Source: Chara braunii
Lineage: Eukaryota > Streptophyta > Charophyceae > Charales > Characeae
DNA: 31,364 bases
Direction: 5' to 3'
NCBI GenBank assembly: GCA_003427395.1
Contig: BFEA01000556.1
Coordinates: 403,025 to 434,388 of the forward strand
In this document: positions 28,442 to 31,364 of the stretch, one piece after another
How positions within the stretch are numbered: position 1 is the stretch's first letter
Layout of the letters: the number at the start of each line of letters is the position of its first letter
Notes under the pieces: model-generated
Seen by the model: the letters and a program-made list of their open reading frames with translations, nothing else
What the model was told of the DNA's origin: nothing
The model's database searches: none
Position numbers and translations under genes: made by a program

Positions 28442-29512
28442 CTGGAACTGTTGACGTTAGAGGCTCCCACTGAGCGCGAATGGTACGTCCACCAAGCCGA
28501 GGGGAGCCCTCCCTCCATTGTTCGGATAATGGAGCAGCTGGACGACGAGACATGGCAGGCTCAAGAGTGGAGACGAAGGGACGCGCACAACCAGACTTCT
28601 AGGCTGCGCCTTGAAGGCACCATCGCTATCCAGACCCCTGCGGATCTTGAGATCATACGAGTTCACACAAGTACCAAGGGAGGAGTGACCACGCATGGCC
28701 TGATAGCCGAAGGAATCCCACCGAGACGCCTCCGGGTTGACCCACAGGGCTGCTACTGGGAGCCAAGAGTCGGAAGCAGACTGTTCCTATATCAATTCTC
28801 CACGAGGCTTGGTAGAACACTCCTCACAAACGACGAGCAGCTTCCGGCCACAGTGGCGCACTGCCTCAACAGGCAATTGGAACCGGCACATCAGATAGCA
28901 GAACGAGAGCTCCGCACTCTGTGGGACCAACTCCCAGCACTGCCCTCCCAAAAGCTCGCCGGCCTGCTCTTGCTCCTATCCCACACGGCAGTTACAACTT
29001 CAGTTCGCTTATTTGGAAGAGGCATGGACAACGAGACCCTTTGCAAGCGATGCGGCAGTAGGCAGGAAGAGACACTGGTACACCTTTTCTGGGCCTGTCC
29101 AGCATCGAAACGCCTATGGCAGTGGTGGGAACGGAATTGGCTCCAGTTCGTAGGCGGCCTACTAACTTGGGACGAGGAGTGGGCGCTCTATGGCCGGATC
29201 CCCAGCACGTGGTTCAAACACACAGGAAGGGGCTATGTTGCGCAAGCCATCAGATCCATCCTCGTTTGGACTATATGGGAGGACCGCAACAACATCCTCT
29301 TCAAACAGCAGTGGTCTGCAGATGCGAGCCTGATCGCAAGAATCAAAGCCTGGATCAGAACAATGATCCGAGTCGATTGGAGCAGAAAAGCAGCAGGAGG
29401 TACGTCCATGAGGGGCAGACACTGGTTCTTAGTTACCTGGGCCAGAGACAACAAACTCGCTGCAGTTACCCACGCAGACAAGCTGGTCATTTCCCCTTGG
29501 CTGCTGACATGA
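28442..29512 (+). pseudogene. LINE copy B ORF2: C-terminal zf-RVT-like domain
   Basis: This is the last uninterrupted piece of ORF2. The CCHC cluster CKRCGSRQEETLVHLFWAC (codons 29043-29098; CX2CX8HX4C) is followed by PASKRLWQWW, shared with copy A. Then come WTIWEDRNNILF and a basic helix (RIKAWIRTMIRVDWSRK), ending KLVISPWLLT before TGA at 29510-29512. The domain type is zf-RVT, seen at the ends of plant LINE ORF2. No RNase H domain follows, in line with L1-like rather than I-like elements. Confidence 0.88.
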
Positions 29513-29966
29513 AGCTCAGTCTGCATAACCTCTACTGCTCTACACAAGACGTCACCCCCATGCTTGGCCTCTTCTTAGAACGGCTTCTCGCATTGGGCTT
29601 CACACCCCCCTGTACCCTCTCCCCCCTCTGTCCCCACTGTTCCCCCCGTTCCCCCCACTCAAGTCCACCTCTTTACACCCCTCTTTCTCTCCCTTTTTGG
29701 ATCTGAGAACCAGGGCACTCGATTCCTGTTGGCAGCCACAGTAGGCTGCAAAGGGTAGGGTAGGGAGGAGACTTAGGCGAGAATTAAGCTAAACCGGCTG
29801 ATGTTGACGGGATAACACTGGGTTGAATTGTGAGGTCCCCGGCCTCATGGATACGTGATGTTCTTTTTTTTCTTTTTTCTTTTTTTCTTTTTAAAGGACG
29901 ATGGCCTTGAGGTATTATCATCGGACTAACCCGCCCAGGTAAATTCAATGTTGTGTCTAATCTGAC
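29513..29966 (+). other. LINE copy B 3' UTR and tail
   Basis: A C-rich first half (29595-29690) is followed by CAGGGCACTCGATTC, CAGTAGGCTG, a G-run series GGGTAGGGTAGGGAGG (29754-29769), AGCTAAACCGGCTGATG and GGTTGAATTGTGAGGTCCCC. A T/C tract interrupts at 29861-29892. The tail resumes as CCTTGAGGTATTAT and TTCAATGTTGTGTCT, corresponding to CCTTTGGTATTAT and AATTGAAGTGTGTTGCT before the poly(A) in copy A. No poly(A) is present. Confidence 0.75.
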
Positions 29967-30407
29967 ATCGGGTGGCCTTTTCAGCCAAGCGTGGCCTTGA
30001 TTGCCTTCAGGGAACCCCCAACGGGGGACACCGGCCAGGGGACAGCCGGTAGCAGAGGGACCGAGCATCAGGGTGGCCTTGATTGCCTTCAGGGAACCCC
30101 CGGGGCACACCGGCCAGGGGACAGCAGGTGTTTCTTTTTTTCTTTTTAAAGGACGATGGCCTTGAGGTATTATCATCGGACTAACCAGCCCAGGTAAATT
30201 CAATGTTGTGTCTAATCTGACATCGGGTGGCCTTTTCAGCCAAGGGTGGCCTTGATTGCCTTCAGGGAACCCCCAACGGGGGACACCGGCCAGGGGACAG
30301 CCGGTAGCAGAGGGACCAAGCATCAGGGTGGCCTTGATTGCCTTCAGGGAACCCCCAACGGGGCACACCGGCCAGGGGACAGCAGGTAGCAGAGGGACCG
30401 AGCATCA
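29861..30407 (+). repeat. 255-bp tandem duplication containing 82-bp repeats
   Basis: The segment T/C tract + AAAGGACGATGGCCTTGAGG + ... recurs with a 255-bp period (29893 and 30148). Within it GTGGCCTTGATTGCCTTCAG starts at 29991, 30073, 30246 and 30328, an 82-bp period. Each unit contains CCGGCCAGGGGACAG and usually AGCAGAGGGACC. The second unit is cut short where the second 255-bp copy starts. A 194-codon frame on the - strand merely translates the repeat. Confidence 0.9.
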
Positions 30408-30540
30408 TCTGAGTGGCCAGTCACTGTGCCTCCCCGATTACCCCTCCCCCTATGAACATCAGCAAAGACTGCTTTTTAATGCCAATTGAAAGGACCAAAT
30501 CTCTAGGTGGCGGGCGCCAAGCATGCCAGGAAGGTACATG

Positions 30541-30610
30541 AGGAGAATGGGGATTGAACCCAAGCCCTCCTGAATGCCACTTGCATGCCTTACCAACTGA
30601 GCTAGGCCTC
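30541..30610 (-). repeat. tRNA-like SINE head or tRNA pseudogene
   Basis: The - strand has an A box TAGCTCAGTTGG (30604-30593) and a B box GGTTCAATCCC (30560-30550), a perfect Pol III internal promoter pair with tRNA-like spacing. The D-arm can pair (GCTC...GGC), but the acceptor arms and the anticodon stem do not, so a functional tRNA is unlikely. Sequence continues on the - strand beyond the tRNA part (CCTCATGTACCTTCCTGG, CGCCCGCCACC), which fits a SINE body. No second copy or target-site duplication was found in the window. Confidence 0.6.
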
Positions 30611-30658
30611 TGGATGATATGTGCGTTCTGAAGTCAATGACTATCGTTTAAAAAAAAG

Positions 30659-30685
30659 AACAAACAAACAAACAAACAAACAAAA
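30659..30685. repeat. (ACAA)n microsatellite
   Basis: About six tandem ACAA units follow an A run, just upstream on the - strand of the tRNA-like sequence. It may simply be a SINE-associated or independent simple repeat. Confidence 0.85.
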
Positions 30686-31317
30686 AAGCCGCCCATCACA
30701 AATACCTACCATACTTGCCAATTGTCGGTCAGTTTCCAGTCTCTTCCTATTGCTCACTTCTTTGTTTTCCTGGCTGAATACAAAGAACTCTGAAAGGCGA
30801 AAACACACTTCATGTAGAAAAATGTGAGGCTTTACTTACTGGAGGACACAACCTGCCGATACAAAAACTGTCTTTACTTATTGGATTTGAAGGGGTGGCA
30901 AGGGGGAAGCGGAGTTGCTTGGTGTAAAATAAAAAATGAGGAATGAAAAAGGGAAAAGGAAGTTGGTTGTGCGATTGTACCGCCTGCTGATGGTCTCATA
31001 AGCTTGGAAGATGTGAAAAAGCCTAGATTCCTGCAAAAGAAGACACAAATAATACAAAAACGTAAAATGAAAAAAGCAGCCCCTCCCGAAAGAGGGGGAA
31101 AATGCAACAGACTCAAGCATTTCGTCAGCAACGGAATTTATCCCTGAGATCCGGTGCCTGGGCCCACAGCCAAGGTGATCAGATAATGGCATCAACAAGA
31201 AGCTGTTGCCATCACCAACAGACTCTGGAGTTTTTTTTTGGTTTTCTCACTCACAAGCGCGACGGCCTCGAGGGATTGCCCCAGATAATTCAGAGTTAAT
31301 ATTGCTCATCCGATTCT
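30686..31317. other. AT-rich non-coding; possible host exon edge on the - strand
   Basis: On the - strand a long pyrimidine tract ends in TTGTGTCTTCTTTTGCAG at about 31051-31034, a textbook plant 3' splice site. It is followed by an open stretch (NLGFFTSSKLMRPSAGG in one phase, ESRLFHIFQAYETISRR in another). Neither phase is recognised, and no matching donor or further exon can be fixed, so this is a hint of a host gene and not an annotation. The rest shows nothing. Confidence 0.3.
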
Positions 31318-31364
31318 CTCTTTTTTTTTTCTTTTTTTTTTTCTTTTTTTTTTCTTTTTTTTTT
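31318..31364. repeat. T-rich simple repeat, (CT9-11)n
   Basis: T runs of nine to eleven separated by single C form the window end. They resemble the T/C tracts at 29861-29892 and 30132-30147. Like the CA run at the other end, this is a place where an assembler would stop. Confidence 0.95.

Larger units (their letters stand above)
24985..29966 (+). mobile_element. LINE copy B (plant L1-like), decayed
   Basis: It reads left to right: remnant of ORF1 (to 25275), ORF2 (25268-29514), 3' UTR and a conserved tail ending at about 29966. The 5' boundary is uncertain, since only the end of ORF1 is recognisable; it is either 5' truncated or too diverged. ORF2 stays mostly in one phase, interrupted by stops at 26282, 27008, 27506 and 28439 plus two indels near 27028 and 27108 that cancel to restore the phase. 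It is of the same family as copy A but clearly diverged in protein, so the copies are not a recent duplication. Confidence 0.92.

Noticed and set aside
29784-30368. 194-codon - strand open frame with internal protein repeats
   Set aside because: Its repeats are exactly the 82- and 255-bp DNA repeats, it covers the LINE tail in antisense, and it shows no domain. It is a translation of repeat DNA.

Overview
This window is repeat-dominated nuclear DNA of a eukaryote, almost certainly from the green lineage. Three decayed retrotransposons fill its right two thirds: two LINEs of one family in opposite orientation, and a Ty3/gypsy chromovirus (gag-pol with an integrase-linked chromodomain) between them. 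Plant-type LINE architecture (ORF1 with a CCHC knuckle, APE endonuclease, RT, C-terminal zf-RVT-like CCHC) and Met-tRNA-like primer sites support this. The RT sequences look to me like those of the charophyte alga Chara braunii; that is recollection, not a search. I see no bacterial operon, no rRNA, and no intact host gene.

Layout. 1-64: (CA)n edge. 65-9760: non-coding DNA rich in structured repeats: ~107-bp tandem repeats (481-795), a candidate LTR plus primer site (859-1635), a ~122-bp tandem triplet (3831-4165), an array of ten hairpins sharing an AACTTA loop with co-varying stems (4445-5332), a cluster of consensus 5' splice sites with related flanks (6311-7330), and a second set of unrelated inverted repeats (7624-8033). 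9800-10034: C-rich tract. 10035-10072: two back-to-back Tn5 mosaic ends, i.e. a Nextera mate-pair junction adapter left in the assembly, followed by a 270-bp tandem duplication holding an N. Contiguity across this point should not be trusted.

10514-17780 (-): LINE-1 copy A with ORF1 and ORF2, broken mainly by small indels. 17781-24159 (-): chromovirus reading, from its 5' side, LTR/primer site (about 24150), leader rich in CCACGTCA motifs, Gag, zinc knuckle, protease, RT, RNase H, integrase, chromodomain. It carries many in-frame nonsense codons and lacks the catalytic Asp of RT motif A. No 3' LTR is found; LINE copy A begins directly after the chromodomain. 24985-29966 (+): LINE copy B, nearly full ORF2, broken by four nonsense codons and a few indels. 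29861-30407: tandem duplication of the LINE 3' end plus 82-bp repeats. 30541-30610 (-): tRNA-like SINE head or tRNA pseudogene. 30611-31364: AT-rich DNA with one possible 3' splice site, ending in a T-rich simple repeat.

The two LINEs share their 3' terminal sequence, and in both ORF1 ends inside the ORF2 start with the same 8-nt overlap (ATGNNTAR). None of the elements looks autonomous now. The most intriguing unexplained signal is the AACTTA-loop hairpin array; the most consequential practical one is the sequencing adapter at 10035.
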